A DNA stretch of 57,249 nucleotides from Oscillospiraceae bacterium. Its GTDB lineage: Bacteria > Bacillota > Clostridia > Oscillospirales > Oscillospiraceae. The position numbers were made by a program, and so were the translations under genes. Location of the stretch: contig JAFWGE010000032.1 in assembly GCA_017512485.1 (NCBI GenBank), positions 100,721 to 157,969 on the forward strand. Direction: 5' to 3'. Under the pieces are notes generated by a model. The model was not told where the DNA came from and ran no database searches. It saw only the letters and a list, made by a program, of their open reading frames with translations. Shown here piece after piece: positions 38,822 to 48,618 of this stretch (the stretch's first letter is position 1; each line of letters starts with the position of its first letter).

Positions 38822-39898
38822 TCAGTCTTCGAAAACGGAGGCGGCGTTGAGACTGTCGAAGCACTCCGTGGTGATTATTTCCACCTCGGAAGCCCATTGG
38901 GAGATAAGTTCGTTGAAGCGTTCGGAAACGAGCTCCGGGTAATGATCCATGATATACCTTACGTCCACGGATTCCCGCTTAACTATATAGTATCCGTCTT
39001 CCATTTCCAGCACACCGCTGATCGTACCGACGTCAAGGGTGCGCAGAGCCTCGGCGTACTGCGGCGAAACATCCGACAGAACGAGGTACTCACTCCCGTA
39101 TGAGTCGTACCGGCCCGCAAGGCGGTAAAAGTCGGCGCCTTCGGCCAGCTGCCGGGCAATATTTACCGCGTTTTGCATCTGCCTGTTTTTTTCCGCGCTG
39201 TCCGCACCTTCGGTGGACAGGAAGATCCGGCTGATATGGAATATCCCTCTCGCGTCCGCCCAGGCGTCAGCCTCCTCCTGCGTGGGGATCCCGGTTCCCT
39301 TGTTGCCGTAATAATAGTCATAAATGTGGTTGTACAGGAGGTTCGATGAGTATATGCGCAGATAGGTGGCTTCGGACATGTGGTTTTTCTCCAGGTATTC
39401 CGCATAGGACTCTTCTCCGCCCAAGGCGTCCACGGCGTCTTCGTGCCAGTTTTCGATGGATTCCGTTTCCTCTTTTGTCAGGGATATCCCGAGTTCCCCG
39501 GCCTTGCTTTCAAGGGCGGCATATAGGCGCAGTATCTCCAGTGCGTCCTTTTTGACGTAGTCGGAAATGGCGGTGTCTCCGGAGGAGTCTTCCCAGTCGA
39601 TAGAGTCCATGTTGAGTTCTGAGAGCAGGTTGTCCACACTCAGGGCAATATATGTGGACAGTTCGCTGACAGTCACCGGCCGGCCGCCGACATAGGCGGC
39701 CACGGGGTCGGGGGGAACCGTAACCTCCGGTTCCGCGGTTTCCGGAACGGGAGAGAGTTCCGGGGAGGGGTCGGCCGCGGTTTTTTCCCAGGCGTCCCCT
39801 GGGGGGGACGGGCGGGACGTCAGGAACAGTATCACGGCGGACAGCGCGACAAGCACGGCCGCGGAAATGATCAGAAATAGTTTTTTTCGCGGTCTCAT
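38822..39898 (-). CDS. Membrane-anchored SurA/PrsA-like peptidyl-prolyl isomerase
   Basis: A 358-residue extracytoplasmic protein anchored by an N-terminal helix (residues 7-26, LFLIISAAVLVALSAVILFL); no lipobox cysteine follows, so it is not a lipoprotein. A Pro/Glu-rich linker leads to a SurA_N-like chaperone segment (VTVSELSTYIALSVDNLL, LKEETESI-type helices) and a C-terminal parvulin-like region (FHISRIFLSTEG, ARQLAEGADFYRLAGRY, GTISGVLEMEDGYYIVKRE). The parvulin part is recognisable but diverged. It probably helps fold secreted proteins. It overlaps the mfd end by four bases; mfd followed by such a foldase is common in Clostridia. Confidence 0.8.
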   Translation of the reverse strand: MRPRKKLFLIISAAVLVALSAVILFLTSRPSPPGDAWEKTAADPSPELSPVPETAEPEVTVPPDPVAAYVGGRPVTVSELSTYIALSVDNLLSELNMDSIDWEDSSGDTAISDYVKKDALEILRLYAALESKAGELGISLTKEETESIENWHEDAVDALGGEESYAEYLEKNHMSEATYLRIYSSNLLYNHIYDYYYGNKGTGIPTQEEADAWADARGIFHISRIFLSTEGADSAEKNRQMQNAVNIARQLAEGADFYRLAGRYDSYGSEYLVLSDVSPQYAEALRTLDVGTISGVLEMEDGYYIVKRESVDVRYIMDHYPELVSERFNELISQWASEVEIITTECFDSLNAASVFED

Positions 39899-42800
39899 AT
39901 TTCCTCCTTCGGCCCTTCTTGAGCGCTGGCGTAAAGCCTGACGAATTTATCCGCCGCTTTCAGTACGTTTTCTCCGTTTTTGAGCTTCAGCGTTATATAC
40001 GGGGCGTCCCCTGCGGAAAACATGATCCTGCCTTTATACGCGGGGGAGCCGCAAACCGCTGACACTGCTTTGAGATCGCTCTCGGCAAATTTGAAAGTGA
40101 GAGAGTTCTGCTTCTGGCTGATCTCGCTGATCATACAGTTTGAGGCAATGGAGCGCATGAGGGCTATGGAAAACAGGGCCATTACGTTTGACGGGGGCTC
40201 CCCGTAACGGTCCACCATCTCATCCAGCAGGTCGTCCCTGTCGTTTTCGTCCCTGATCGCACAGATGCGCCTGTAAAAGTCTATGCGCTGTTCCCCGGAC
40301 GAGATGTATTCATTGGGTATATTTGCCGAGACCATCAGGTCCGTGGAGCAGTCAGACCTGGGCTTCGGGGTCTCGCCCTTCTCTTCAAGGACCGCCTCCT
40401 CCAGGAGCTGGATGTACATGTCATACCCCACGGACATCATATGCCCGGACTGCTCGGGGCCGAGTATGTTGCCCGCCCCACGGAGTTCCAGGTCGCGCAT
40501 CGCGATCTTGAAACCGCTTCCGAACGCCGCATACTCCCTGATCGCGGCAAGGCGTTTCGTTGCGATTTCCGAGAGAGCTTTACCGGCCCTGTACGTGAGA
40601 TACGTGAACGCCCTTCTTGAACTGCGCCCCACCCTGCCGCGGAGCTGGTGCAGCTGCGCGAGTCCGAGGCGGTCGGCGTCCTCGATTATCAGGGTATTCA
40701 CGTTGGGTATATCGAGGCCGGTCTCGATGATCGTAGTGCACACCAGGAGCTGTACGTCACCTTCAGCCATGCGCTGCATGACGGCGGAGAGCTCATCCTC
40801 GGGCATCTGGCCGTGGGCCACTTCAATGCGCACGTCCGGGAATTGGCGTATCAGCCGCGAGGCCACCCTGTCGATGGACTCGACGCGGTTGTGAAGATAA
40901 TATATCTGGCCGCCGCGGTTTATTTCCCTGCGGATAGCTTCCCCTATGACGATGGGGGAATACTCCAGCACGTAGGTCTGGACAGGCAGCCTGTCGCGGG
41001 GGGGCTCCTCTATCGTAGACATGTCCCGCATGCCCGAGAGCGCCATGTTTAGGGTCCTCGGTATGGGGGTGGCGGAAAGGGTAAGCACGTCGACGCCCAG
41101 AGCCAGCTCCTTCAGGCGTTCTTTGTGGGATACTCCGAAGCGCTGCTCCTCGTCCACGATGAGCAGGCCGAGGTCTTTGAACTGCAGGTCCTTCTGCAGC
41201 AGTCTGTGCGTACCGATCACCAGGTCGGCCGTCCCGTTGGCGATCCTTCTCAGGGAGCTTTTTATCTGGGCCTGGGAGCGAAAACGTGACAGAAGCTCGA
41301 TATTTACGGGAAAACGGGAAAAACGTTTGGTGGCGGTGAGGAAATGCTGCTGGGCCAGGACGGTGGTAGGGACCAGGATGGCGGCCTGCTTGCCGTCCAG
41401 GATACATTTCATTACGGCCCGCATGGCAACTTCCGTTTTCCCGAAACCCACGTCCCCGCAAAGGAGCCTGTCCATGGGATGGGGAGACTCCATATCGTGC
41501 TTTATCTCGCTTATGCATTCCAGTTGGTCGTCTGTTTCCACGTACTCGAAGCTCTCGTCGAATTCTTTCTGGAGCTGGGAGTCGGGGGAGAAGGGGAATC
41601 CCTCGATACGCTGGCGGCGGGCGTACAGTTCTATGAGTTCTTTGGCCAGGTCCCGGGCGGCTTTTTTTGCCCTGGATTTACTCTTGGCCCACGCGTCCCC
41701 GCCGAGGCGGTTGAGCCGTACCGGGGCGTCATCCCCGGAACCTATATATTTTGATATGAGGTCGAGGCTGGTGGCCGGGACATAGAGGCAGTCAGTGTCT
41801 CTGTACGCTATTTTTATATAATCCCGCTCAACCCCGTCAAGAGTGATCTTCTCCATGCTGACAAACCGGCCTATCCCGTGATGAGCATGGACGACGAGGT
41901 CCCCGGGGGTCAGGTCCGTAAAGCTGGTGATATGGTCTTTTGACGTTTTTTTGCGCCTGTGCGGCCGGGTCCCCGACTGGGAGAACTGACCCTCGGTTAT
42001 TACCGCGAGAGAAGCATCAGCCATTTCGAAACCCGATGACAGGCTCCCGAGAGAAAGGCATATGCTGCCTTTCTGCGGCATGGTCTCAAGCCGCCGGTCT
42101 TTGAAGGCGCTGATCCCGCGATTGAACAGGATGTCGGCCAGGGCGTTGAGCCGGTGCTCCCCACTGCACAGGACTATGACCGTGTAGCCGGCGCCGGCGT
42201 AGTGCGTGATATCCGAGACCGCTGTGTCCAGGCTCCCGCCGTATGAAGGAAGCTGCTTTGGGGCGGCGTTGAACAGTCCCTTGGGCCGGAGCGCCGACGG
42301 ATATGCAGAAGGAAAGGAGTCCAGATACAGGAAAGACCGTTTGGAAAACGCCGAGAGGGCCTGCTCCCAGGTCGCCGCAAGGTCGGCCAGTTCCCCCGCC
42401 AGTTCCCCCGCGGCGATGAGGGATTCTATATCCTGCCCAAGCTGCCACAGCCAGGCCTGCGCCTTGTCCTCACACTGCCTGTGTTCGCACATGAAGACCA
42501 GGGCGTCGGGAGCGATATAGTCAAGGGCAGTGGAAAACTGTGAATAAATTAGGGCGGTATACCTGTCCGAGGCAGGAAAATTCCCGTTTCGTTCTATTAC
42601 GGAAGCGTCCGACCGCAGGACTTTCAGCAAGTCGGGATTGTTCCGCTTCCTCTTCTCCATGCGGGAGGCGAGGGCTTCCAGTTCCCGCGCGAGCCCCGCG
42701 AACGAGCCGCTGTGCATGCCGGGCAATACTTCGGCGGCAAGAAGTATCTCCGTTCGCTCCACGTTCTCTACCCTTCGCTGGGTGGCAGGATCAAAGACAC

Positions 42801-43407
42801 CCATGGCGTCCAGGGTGTCCCCAAAGAACTCTGCCCTCACCGGCTGGGACGAGGACGGGGAAAAGAAGTCGATTATCCCGCCGCGGACGGCGAACTGTCC
42901 CTGCCCCTCCACCTGTTCGCACCGGTAATATCCTGCACGGGACAGTCTGGAGATCAGGTCGTCCAGGTCATACTCATTGCCCACTTCCAGCGTGAAAGAA
43001 GCCGACATAAGCGTTTCAGGGGGGATGGTCCTCTGAAGAATGGCGTCTACGGTGGCCACCACTATGGGAGCCTCCCGGCGGGCCATGGCGTTGAGCACGC
43101 CCAGGCGCTTTTGCTGCCACTGCCTCGACGCCGCGTCGGTGCTGTGGAAAACGAAATCCCTGCCGGAAAGGACAAGCGGCTCCGTGCCAGTTACGGCCCC
43201 CAGGTCCGACGAGAACCGTCTCGCCTCCGTCTCGTCCGAGCAGACAGCGAAGACCGGCCGCTCCAGAGAGGTCTGAAGGGCAGCGGCGACCAGGGCCCTG
43301 TGGACGGGAGCCAGACCGGAAACGGCGCCGGTGCTTTGACTCTCCATAAGGGCTCGTATTGAACTGAAATCGGGCATGGCCCTGGCAACGGAGGATAGAG
43401 CAAGCAT
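39895..43407 (-). CDS. mfd: Transcription-repair coupling factor Mfd
   Basis: DNA translocase that removes stalled RNA polymerase and recruits UvrA. 1170 residues, full length. UvrB-like N-terminal domains (VRGGIIDFFSP, PVRAEFFGD), RNA-polymerase-interacting CarD-like domain (LTPGDLVVHAHHGIGRFVSME), helicase domain with Walker A LLCGDVGFGKTEVAMRA, GRQAAILVPTTVLAQQH-like motif, DEEQRFGVSHKERLK, SATPIPRTLNMALSG, the TRG region with LVCTTIIETGLDIPNVNT and GRVGRSSRRAF, and the C-terminal TRCF domain. Start 43407. It follows pth with a 148-base gap. Confidence 0.97.
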   Translation of the reverse strand: MLALSSVARAMPDFSSIRALMESQSTGAVSGLAPVHRALVAAALQTSLERPVFAVCSDETEARRFSSDLGAVTGTEPLVLSGRDFVFHSTDAASRQWQQKRLGVLNAMARREAPIVVATVDAILQRTIPPETLMSASFTLEVGNEYDLDDLISRLSRAGYYRCEQVEGQGQFAVRGGIIDFFSPSSSQPVRAEFFGDTLDAMGVFDPATQRRVENVERTEILLAAEVLPGMHSGSFAGLARELEALASRMEKRKRNNPDLLKVLRSDASVIERNGNFPASDRYTALIYSQFSTALDYIAPDALVFMCEHRQCEDKAQAWLWQLGQDIESLIAAGELAGELADLAATWEQALSAFSKRSFLYLDSFPSAYPSALRPKGLFNAAPKQLPSYGGSLDTAVSDITHYAGAGYTVIVLCSGEHRLNALADILFNRGISAFKDRRLETMPQKGSICLSLGSLSSGFEMADASLAVITEGQFSQSGTRPHRRKKTSKDHITSFTDLTPGDLVVHAHHGIGRFVSMEKITLDGVERDYIKIAYRDTDCLYVPATSLDLISKYIGSGDDAPVRLNRLGGDAWAKSKSRAKKAARDLAKELIELYARRQRIEGFPFSPDSQLQKEFDESFEYVETDDQLECISEIKHDMESPHPMDRLLCGDVGFGKTEVAMRAVMKCILDGKQAAILVPTTVLAQQHFLTATKRFSRFPVNIELLSRFRSQAQIKSSLRRIANGTADLVIGTHRLLQKDLQFKDLGLLIVDEEQRFGVSHKERLKELALGVDVLTLSATPIPRTLNMALSGMRDMSTIEEPPRDRLPVQTYVLEYSPIVIGEAIRREINRGGQIYYLHNRVESIDRVASRLIRQFPDVRIEVAHGQMPEDELSAVMQRMAEGDVQLLVCTTIIETGLDIPNVNTLIIEDADRLGLAQLHQLRGRVGRSSRRAFTYLTYRAGKALSEIATKRLAAIREYAAFGSGFKIAMRDLELRGAGNILGPEQSGHMMSVGYDMYIQLLEEAVLEEKGETPKPRSDCSTDLMVSANIPNEYISSGEQRIDFYRRICAIRDENDRDDLLDEMVDRYGEPPSNVMALFSIALMRSIASNCMISEISQKQNSLTFKFAESDLKAVSAVCGSPAYKGRIMFSAGDAPYITLKLKNGENVLKAADKFVRLYASAQEGPKEEI

Positions 43408-43479
43408 ATGAATACCTTTCCCGTGATTTTCGGCTGGTCCGGCGCGCGGACATGCCGTCGCCGCGCCGGGATGACACGT

Positions 43480-43505
43480 CCTCGCCCGCCGGGAGGCGGG
43501 CGAGG
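43480..43505 (-). terminator. GC-rich hairpin between pth and mfd
   Basis: Eleven-base perfect stem, 43480-43490 with 43495-43505, tetraloop. It lies 50 bases past the pth stop. No U run, so at most a pause or partial terminator. Confidence 0.45.
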
Positions 43506-43555
43506 AACGAAGGGCGCGCAGGATTCTGTTTTGGTTACGGCACGGCGCGAAAAGA

Positions 43556-44164
43556 CTACTGTGCGCGGTTGTATTTATCCATGGCGGACTCGATCCCGTT
43601 TGTGATCATCTCGCAGACGGCGTCCCCAGCGCGTTTGACGGAGGGGAGCATGGACCGCAGTTCCTCGTCCGACATCCGGGAGATGACCCAGTCTATCACG
43701 TCAAACTCCGGATTGTCCGGTTTGCCGACGCCGATGCGTACACGGGGGATAAGGTCTGTGTGCATCATATCGATAATGTTCTGGAGTCCTTTGTGTCCCC
43801 CGGAGGAGCCGGAGGGCCTTATCCGGAGCCTTCCGGCGGGAATATTCATGTCGTCCAGTACGACGATGACGCGGGACGGAGCTATTTTGTAAAAATCTGC
43901 GGCAGCACGGACGCTCTCGCCGCTCAGGTTCATGTATGTCTGCGGCTTGAGGAGCAGGACCTTATGGCCTTCCACCGCGGCCTGTGCGGTGAACCCCTGG
44001 AACCGCACCCGGTTTATCTTTATATCCAGTGCTTCCGCAAGACAGTCGGCCGCAAGGAAGCCCATATTGTGCCTGGTGCGGTCGTATCTGGAACCCGGGT
44101 TGCCCAGAAAGACGGCAAGCCAGTCCGGTGCGCCGGAACTGCCGGAAAAAGGTCGGAACGCCAT
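43556..44164 (-). CDS. pth: Peptidyl-tRNA hydrolase
   Basis: Recycles tRNAs dropped from ribosomes by cutting the peptidyl ester. 202 residues from the ATG at 44164; the longer open frame upstream is the reverse reading of prs and is rejected. Key residues: Asn in LGNPGSRYDRTRHNMGF with the catalytic His, Asn in KPQTYMNLSGES, Asp and His in VVLDDMNIPAGRLRIRPSGSSGGHKGLQNI. The ATG overlaps the prs stop as ATGA, so translation is coupled. It ends with a TAG stop. Confidence 0.96.
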   Translation of the reverse strand: MAFRPFSGSSGAPDWLAVFLGNPGSRYDRTRHNMGFLAADCLAEALDIKINRVRFQGFTAQAAVEGHKVLLLKPQTYMNLSGESVRAAADFYKIAPSRVIVVLDDMNIPAGRLRIRPSGSSGGHKGLQNIIDMMHTDLIPRVRIGVGKPDNPEFDVIDWVISRMSDEELRSMLPSVKRAGDAVCEMITNGIESAMDKYNRAQ

Positions 44165-45120
44165 CAGAACAAAGTGGAAACGGAGATCTCTTCGTAAATG
44201 CGTTCTATTGCCTCGGCAAAGAGCGAGGCGACGGACAGCTGCTTGATGCGGTCGGGATTGGCAGCTGGGGGCAGCGGGATGGTATCCAGAAGGACAAGTT
44301 CCTTTATTACACTGTCGTTTATCCTGTCGAGGGCAGGTCCGGAGAGTACTCCGTGGGAAGCGCAGGCATAGACTTCGGCGGCCCCGCCCTTTTCCACCAG
44401 GGCTTTGGCCGCACCGCACAGGCTGCCGGCGGTATCGACCATATCGTCAAGCAGGATGACCCGTTTTCCCTGCACGTCGCCTATGATATTCATGACCTCC
44501 GATGAGTTGGCGCGCTGCCTGCGCTTGTCTACGATGGCCATCGTCATGTTCATGCGCTGGCTGAAAGTCCTGACCCTGGTGACGGAGCCGACGTCCGGGG
44601 CTACCACCATGGTGTTTTCCGAATCCCCGGCGAATTTCCTTTTGTAATACCTGACGAACTGGGAAATGCCGAGAAGATTGTCCACCGGGATATCGAAGAA
44701 GCCCTGGATCTGGTTGGCATGAAGGTCCATGGTGAGGACCCTGTCCGCCCCGGCGACGGTTATCATGTTTGCCACGAGTTTTGCGGAAATGGGATCCCTT
44801 GCTTTTGCTTTCCTGTCCTGGCGCGCGTAACCAAAATACGGGATCACCGCCGTAATACGCCCGGCGGACGCGCGCTTCAGGGAGTCTATCATGATGAGGA
44901 GCTCCATGAGGTTGTTGTTCACAGGATTGCAGGTGGACTGGACAACGAATACGTCCGTTCCCCTGACGGTCTCGAAAGTGGATACGGAGACCTCGCCGTC
45001 AGCGAAAGTCTTTATTTCGTTGCTGCCAAGCTTGATGCCCAGCTCCTTACAGATATTTTCCGCCAGTGTGCGGTTGGAATTGCCTGTAAAGACCTTTAGT
45101 TCCTTCCCGTGTGCAATCAT
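44164..45120 (-). CDS. prs: Ribose-phosphate pyrophosphokinase
   Basis: Makes phosphoribosyl pyrophosphate for nucleotide, His and Trp synthesis. 318 residues. It shows TGNSNRTLAENIC, the ATP-binding PYFGYARQDRKAKARDPISAKLVANM, MDLHANQIQGFFDIPVDNL, the flexible loop DKRRQRANS and the PRPP-binding VILLDDMVDTAGSLCGAA. All residues of a class I Prs are present. ATG with AAAGGAC upstream. Overlaps pth. Confidence 0.98.
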   Translation of the reverse strand: MIAHGKELKVFTGNSNRTLAENICKELGIKLGSNEIKTFADGEVSVSTFETVRGTDVFVVQSTCNPVNNNLMELLIMIDSLKRASAGRITAVIPYFGYARQDRKAKARDPISAKLVANMITVAGADRVLTMDLHANQIQGFFDIPVDNLLGISQFVRYYKRKFAGDSENTMVVAPDVGSVTRVRTFSQRMNMTMAIVDKRRQRANSSEVMNIIGDVQGKRVILLDDMVDTAGSLCGAAKALVEKGGAAEVYACASHGVLSGPALDRINDSVIKELVLLDTIPLPPAANPDRIKQLSVASLFAEAIERIYEEISVSTLF

Positions 45121-45169
45121 TTTATGCAGTCCTTTCGTTTTGTTTGTGGCGGCCTGAGCCGACGGATGG

Positions 45170-47215
45170 TTATTGTATCAGAGAACCTTCCGTTTGTACA
45201 CCCGAAGTGGATGAAACATAGAAATAACTGTCCAGGACATCTTTGGCCACCGAACCGATGAGGCTTCCCTGGCCGCCCTCTTCCACGACCACGACGACGG
45301 CTATTTCCGGGGCGTCGTAAGGGGCGCAGCAAACGAACACGGCATTGTCCGAAGTGAGCCCGGTCTGGGCGGAACCGGTCTTGGAAGCCACCTGTATGGG
45401 ATAGTCCGAAAACACATTGGCGGCGGTTCCCGTGGCGGAAGCCTCAAGCATGCCCGACATCACGGCCGCGTAGTTCTCGGCGGATATGCCGGCGCTGCTT
45501 ACCAGCTCTTTCTGTGAACGGCGGAGTACGTCTCCGGACGTGGAGGAGATGGCCATTTTTAGGGTGTGAGCGGCATATCTGTTCCCGCCATTGGCGAGGG
45601 TGCCGATATAACAGGCCATCTGGAGAGGGGAAAAGATGTTGTCGCTCTGGCCGATGGCGGCCTGTATGGTGTCGCCGGCGGTCCAGGGGCGGCCCCGCTC
45701 TTCGCTCGATTCGGGCCCGGCAAGTATGCCTGTGCTTTCGTCGGTCTCTATGCCGGTGCTCTGGCCCAGCCCGAAAAGCGCGGCGTATTTATTAAGGGAA
45801 TCGATGCCGGTGAGCCTGCCGGCTTCGTAAAAGAAGTAGTTGCAGGAATTTTCCAGGGCTTCCGATACGTTGAGCGTACCATGGGTATAACCGTACCTGG
45901 TATATATCCAGCAGGCCGGGGTATATGAGGGGGCGTAATAATTGTATATGCCCTGGTCCTCTATATATGTGTTCGTATTTATGGCGCCCGTCTCCAGAGC
46001 GGCTATGGCCGTGACCATCTTGAAAGTTGAACCGGGCTCATAAAGCCCCTGGGTCGCCCTGTTGAGAAGTGGGCTCAGCGAGTCTTTGACGAGGTCGCCG
46101 ACCTTTTCGCTGTACGTGGACATGTCATAAGTGGGGAAGGAGGCCATCGCCAGAATATCAAAGGTATTTACGTCTATGGCGACCACGGCGCCGCCTTTTG
46201 CCTCCTGGCCTAGGCCTACGGACCCCGTGGAATGGAGCCTTTCAATACATTTTGCCAGGGAGTTTTCGGCTGCTGCCTGGACGTTCAGATCGATGGTAAG
46301 GTATACGTCCGCCCCCGCGGAGGGCTCCTTAATATATCTCTCCGATACTATATTGCCCTGGGCGTTGGTCTTCGTTTCGAGCAGGCCGCGCTGCCCGTGC
46401 AGATACTCTTCAAAGGCTTTCTCTATACCGCTTATGCCGACGATCTCATCCATATCATATCCGAGGGGGCCGTATTTTTCGTATTCCTCGGGGGACATCT
46501 TGCCGGTATAACCCAGCAGATGGGCCGCGTATTTGGTGCTGTATACACGTGTGGAGTCGGCGGTGACGCTTACGAGGTCGTAGCCGCGTTCCTGCACGCA
46601 TGCTATCAGGGAAGTGTCTATATCTGTCGCGAATACGTATGGGGAGATGTTGAGGATGTTCCTCAGCGTGATCTCGTATCTTACCCCCAGCAGCTGCCGC
46701 AGCGTATACATGTCGTACCTGGCAGGATCGAGACTGTACAGGTCGCACATCTTTTTGGCCAGTTCCTGGGCGGTGAGCTCCTGGGACCAGCCGAACCGGG
46801 CGACGAAACTGTCAAAGCGTTCCTGGTTGGTGGAGGAGACGGTTATATAGTCCGAAAGGTTGGAATTGAGGGGGAGGGTATCGCTGTGCGCGACCCCGTT
46901 CTCCGTACAGAGTACCAGAAGGGAATAGATGGTGGAGTTTATATAGTCGTCCTCAGCAAAGGTGATGTCTTCAAAGCCCAGCGAGTAGACTGTCTTGTTC
47001 GTTATCATGGGTACGCCGTTGCAATCGAATACCTGGCCCCTGGCCGCGTTCACTACGGTATACTTGGTGGTAACGATGTATTTTTCCGATTCTTTCAGGT
47101 TGGTCTCCCCGTTTATGACCTGCAGGTCTATAAGGTTGACCACACATATTATTATACAGGCCGCTATGCATACCGCCACAGCGGCCATCCTTGAATACAG
47201 CTTCTTCTCTTCCAT
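45170..47215 (-). CDS. mrdA: Class B penicillin-binding protein (PBP2/MrdA type)
   Basis: Transpeptidase that crosslinks peptidoglycan in lateral-wall elongation. 681 residues: N-terminal cytoplasmic tail and membrane helix (MAAVAVCIAACIIICVVNLI), dimerisation/pedestal domain (NAARGQVFDCNG), transpeptidase domain with the catalytic Ser-Lys in EPGSTFKMVTA, the SxN motif in ALENSCNYFF and KTG in VASKTGSAQTG. Placement directly after mreD fits the elongation rather than the division enzyme, so the MrdA-like call is by context. Upstream ribosome site is weak. There is no rodA next to it in the window. Confidence 0.88.
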   Translation of the reverse strand: MEEKKLYSRMAAVAVCIAACIIICVVNLIDLQVINGETNLKESEKYIVTTKYTVVNAARGQVFDCNGVPMITNKTVYSLGFEDITFAEDDYINSTIYSLLVLCTENGVAHSDTLPLNSNLSDYITVSSTNQERFDSFVARFGWSQELTAQELAKKMCDLYSLDPARYDMYTLRQLLGVRYEITLRNILNISPYVFATDIDTSLIACVQERGYDLVSVTADSTRVYSTKYAAHLLGYTGKMSPEEYEKYGPLGYDMDEIVGISGIEKAFEEYLHGQRGLLETKTNAQGNIVSERYIKEPSAGADVYLTIDLNVQAAAENSLAKCIERLHSTGSVGLGQEAKGGAVVAIDVNTFDILAMASFPTYDMSTYSEKVGDLVKDSLSPLLNRATQGLYEPGSTFKMVTAIAALETGAINTNTYIEDQGIYNYYAPSYTPACWIYTRYGYTHGTLNVSEALENSCNYFFYEAGRLTGIDSLNKYAALFGLGQSTGIETDESTGILAGPESSEERGRPWTAGDTIQAAIGQSDNIFSPLQMACYIGTLANGGNRYAAHTLKMAISSTSGDVLRRSQKELVSSAGISAENYAAVMSGMLEASATGTAANVFSDYPIQVASKTGSAQTGLTSDNAVFVCCAPYDAPEIAVVVVVEEGGQGSLIGSVAKDVLDSYFYVSSTSGVQTEGSLIQ

Positions 47216-47231
47216 AGCAGTATCGGGTCCT

Positions 47232-47756
47232 TCAGCGCCTGTATCTTGAAGTGCGTGTGAATTTCTGTTCGATGTTGGCCATAATAAGCAACATGGGTAT
47301 GGTTATGACGAGGGTATACAGCAGTTCGGGGAACATTGTTGCCCACAGGGCTTCAGAAGAGCTGGCGTGGGTAAACAGGGACGTCACCGCTGTCCTGAGC
47401 ACGTGCTCAGCCACGGTCACGACGCCGCTCAGTATAAACATCATCATTTTGCTTCTGGCCACCAGCTTTTCCACCAGGCTCATGATCACCGCGCTGGTCA
47501 GACACAGGGTGAGAGTATAAAACCCGGAAGCGCCGGTCAGACCGTCGGCTATAATGCCCGCGATCATACTGAAAACCACCGCGTCGGTACTCCCGTCCAG
47601 CATGGTGACGATGACCGCTGCTGCCGGGGCAAGCATGGGGACGGCGCCCTTTAAGGGGAAGCGGCTGAACACGCTGGTCTGAAGCGCGGTAAAAATAAGG
47701 AAGCAAATGCCGAAGCACAGCCACTTGAACAGCCTCGTCTTATTTTTCAGGCTCAT
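47232..47756 (-). CDS. mreD: Rod shape-determining protein MreD
   Basis: Multi-pass membrane protein of the elongasome, 174 residues with about five hydrophobic helices (residues 9-29, 34-52, 57-76, 101-120, 140-165). The order, length and the segment MIAGIIADGLTGASGFYTLTL match the MreD family, although family conservation is low. It follows mreC by four bases and precedes the PBP; GAGGGATG precedes the ATG. Confidence 0.85.
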   Translation of the reverse strand: MSLKNKTRLFKWLCFGICFLIFTALQTSVFSRFPLKGAVPMLAPAAAVIVTMLDGSTDAVVFSMIAGIIADGLTGASGFYTLTLCLTSAVIMSLVEKLVARSKMMMFILSGVVTVAEHVLRTAVTSLFTHASSSEALWATMFPELLYTLVITIPMLLIMANIEQKFTRTSRYRR

Positions 47757-47760
47757 ACGA

Positions 47761-48618
47761 TCATCCCTCTACCTGCTGTTGGTCCGCACCGGTGGACACT
47801 ATGACAAAAACTTTGGACAGGCCATGAAGCTCAGCTGCCGGCCTTATCAGCGCTGACTCGGACAGCCCCGAAGAATCCGCGGTGACGTCGTCTACCTGCC
47901 CCAGGGTAAGGCCCCCGGGATATACGCCCCCGCTGCCCGACGTGACTATGGTGTCCCCGTTATGTATGGCGGAGCTTGAAGACAGATATTTCAGAACGAA
48001 TTTCCCCGTGTTCATGACGGCGTAATCCCCGCTGGCCACACAGACCTCGGAACTGCCCTTCACACACGCGCTTATCTGTACCGACGGGTCCAGCACAGTC
48101 GTAATGACCGCCCAGGAACTGCCGACCCTGGACACGGAACCGATGACGCATCCCTCCAGGGAGACGACGCACATGCCTTCGCTGAGGCCGGCGGAACTGC
48201 CGGAGCCGACAGTAAAATCGCTGGTGTAGTTGCTGGTGTTACCTGAAATGACGTCGACCGGGATGAAAGTAAAGGACTCGTGTTCCCGGGAAAGCTTGAG
48301 GAGCCTGCGAAGCTCGTCGTTTTCCGCTTCGGCCAGACTGGCGCTCTGCAGCTGCAGCCTGAGCTGAGCCAGCTCCGCTTTGAGGGAAGTGTTCTCTTCC
48401 TTGTATGAGTCCACGCTGCTAACGTAATCCTGCAGTTCCCCGACCCATGAGATCAGCCCGGAGACGGCCCTTTGAGCGGGAGAGAAAAGACCCTTTACCG
48501 CCGCTTCGACCGGACTCGTACGTCCTCCGGACAAAGAGGTGTACAACACCATGGCCAGCGCTATCACAACGGAAAGCAGCACTACAGGTATATTTTTGTT
48601 TTTTCCCCGTCGTTTCAA
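47761..48618 (-). CDS. mreC: Rod shape-determining protein MreC
   Basis: Periplasmic scaffold of the elongasome that links MreB, MreD and PBP2. 285 residues: a short basic N terminus (KRRGKNKN), one transmembrane helix (IPVVLLSVVIALAMVLYTSL), a coiled coil with YKEENTSLKAELAQLRLQL, then the beta domain with VISGNTSNYTSDFTVGSGS and AVMNTGKFVLKYLS. The start is a TTG overlapping the maf stop as TTGA. mreB, usually just upstream, is absent. Confidence 0.92.
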   Translation of the reverse strand: MKRRGKNKNIPVVLLSVVIALAMVLYTSLSGGRTSPVEAAVKGLFSPAQRAVSGLISWVGELQDYVSSVDSYKEENTSLKAELAQLRLQLQSASLAEAENDELRRLLKLSREHESFTFIPVDVISGNTSNYTSDFTVGSGSSAGLSEGMCVVSLEGCVIGSVSRVGSSWAVITTVLDPSVQISACVKGSSEVCVASGDYAVMNTGKFVLKYLSSSSAIHNGDTIVTSGSGGVYPGGLTLGQVDDVTADSSGLSESALIRPAAELHGLSKVFVIVSTGADQQQVEG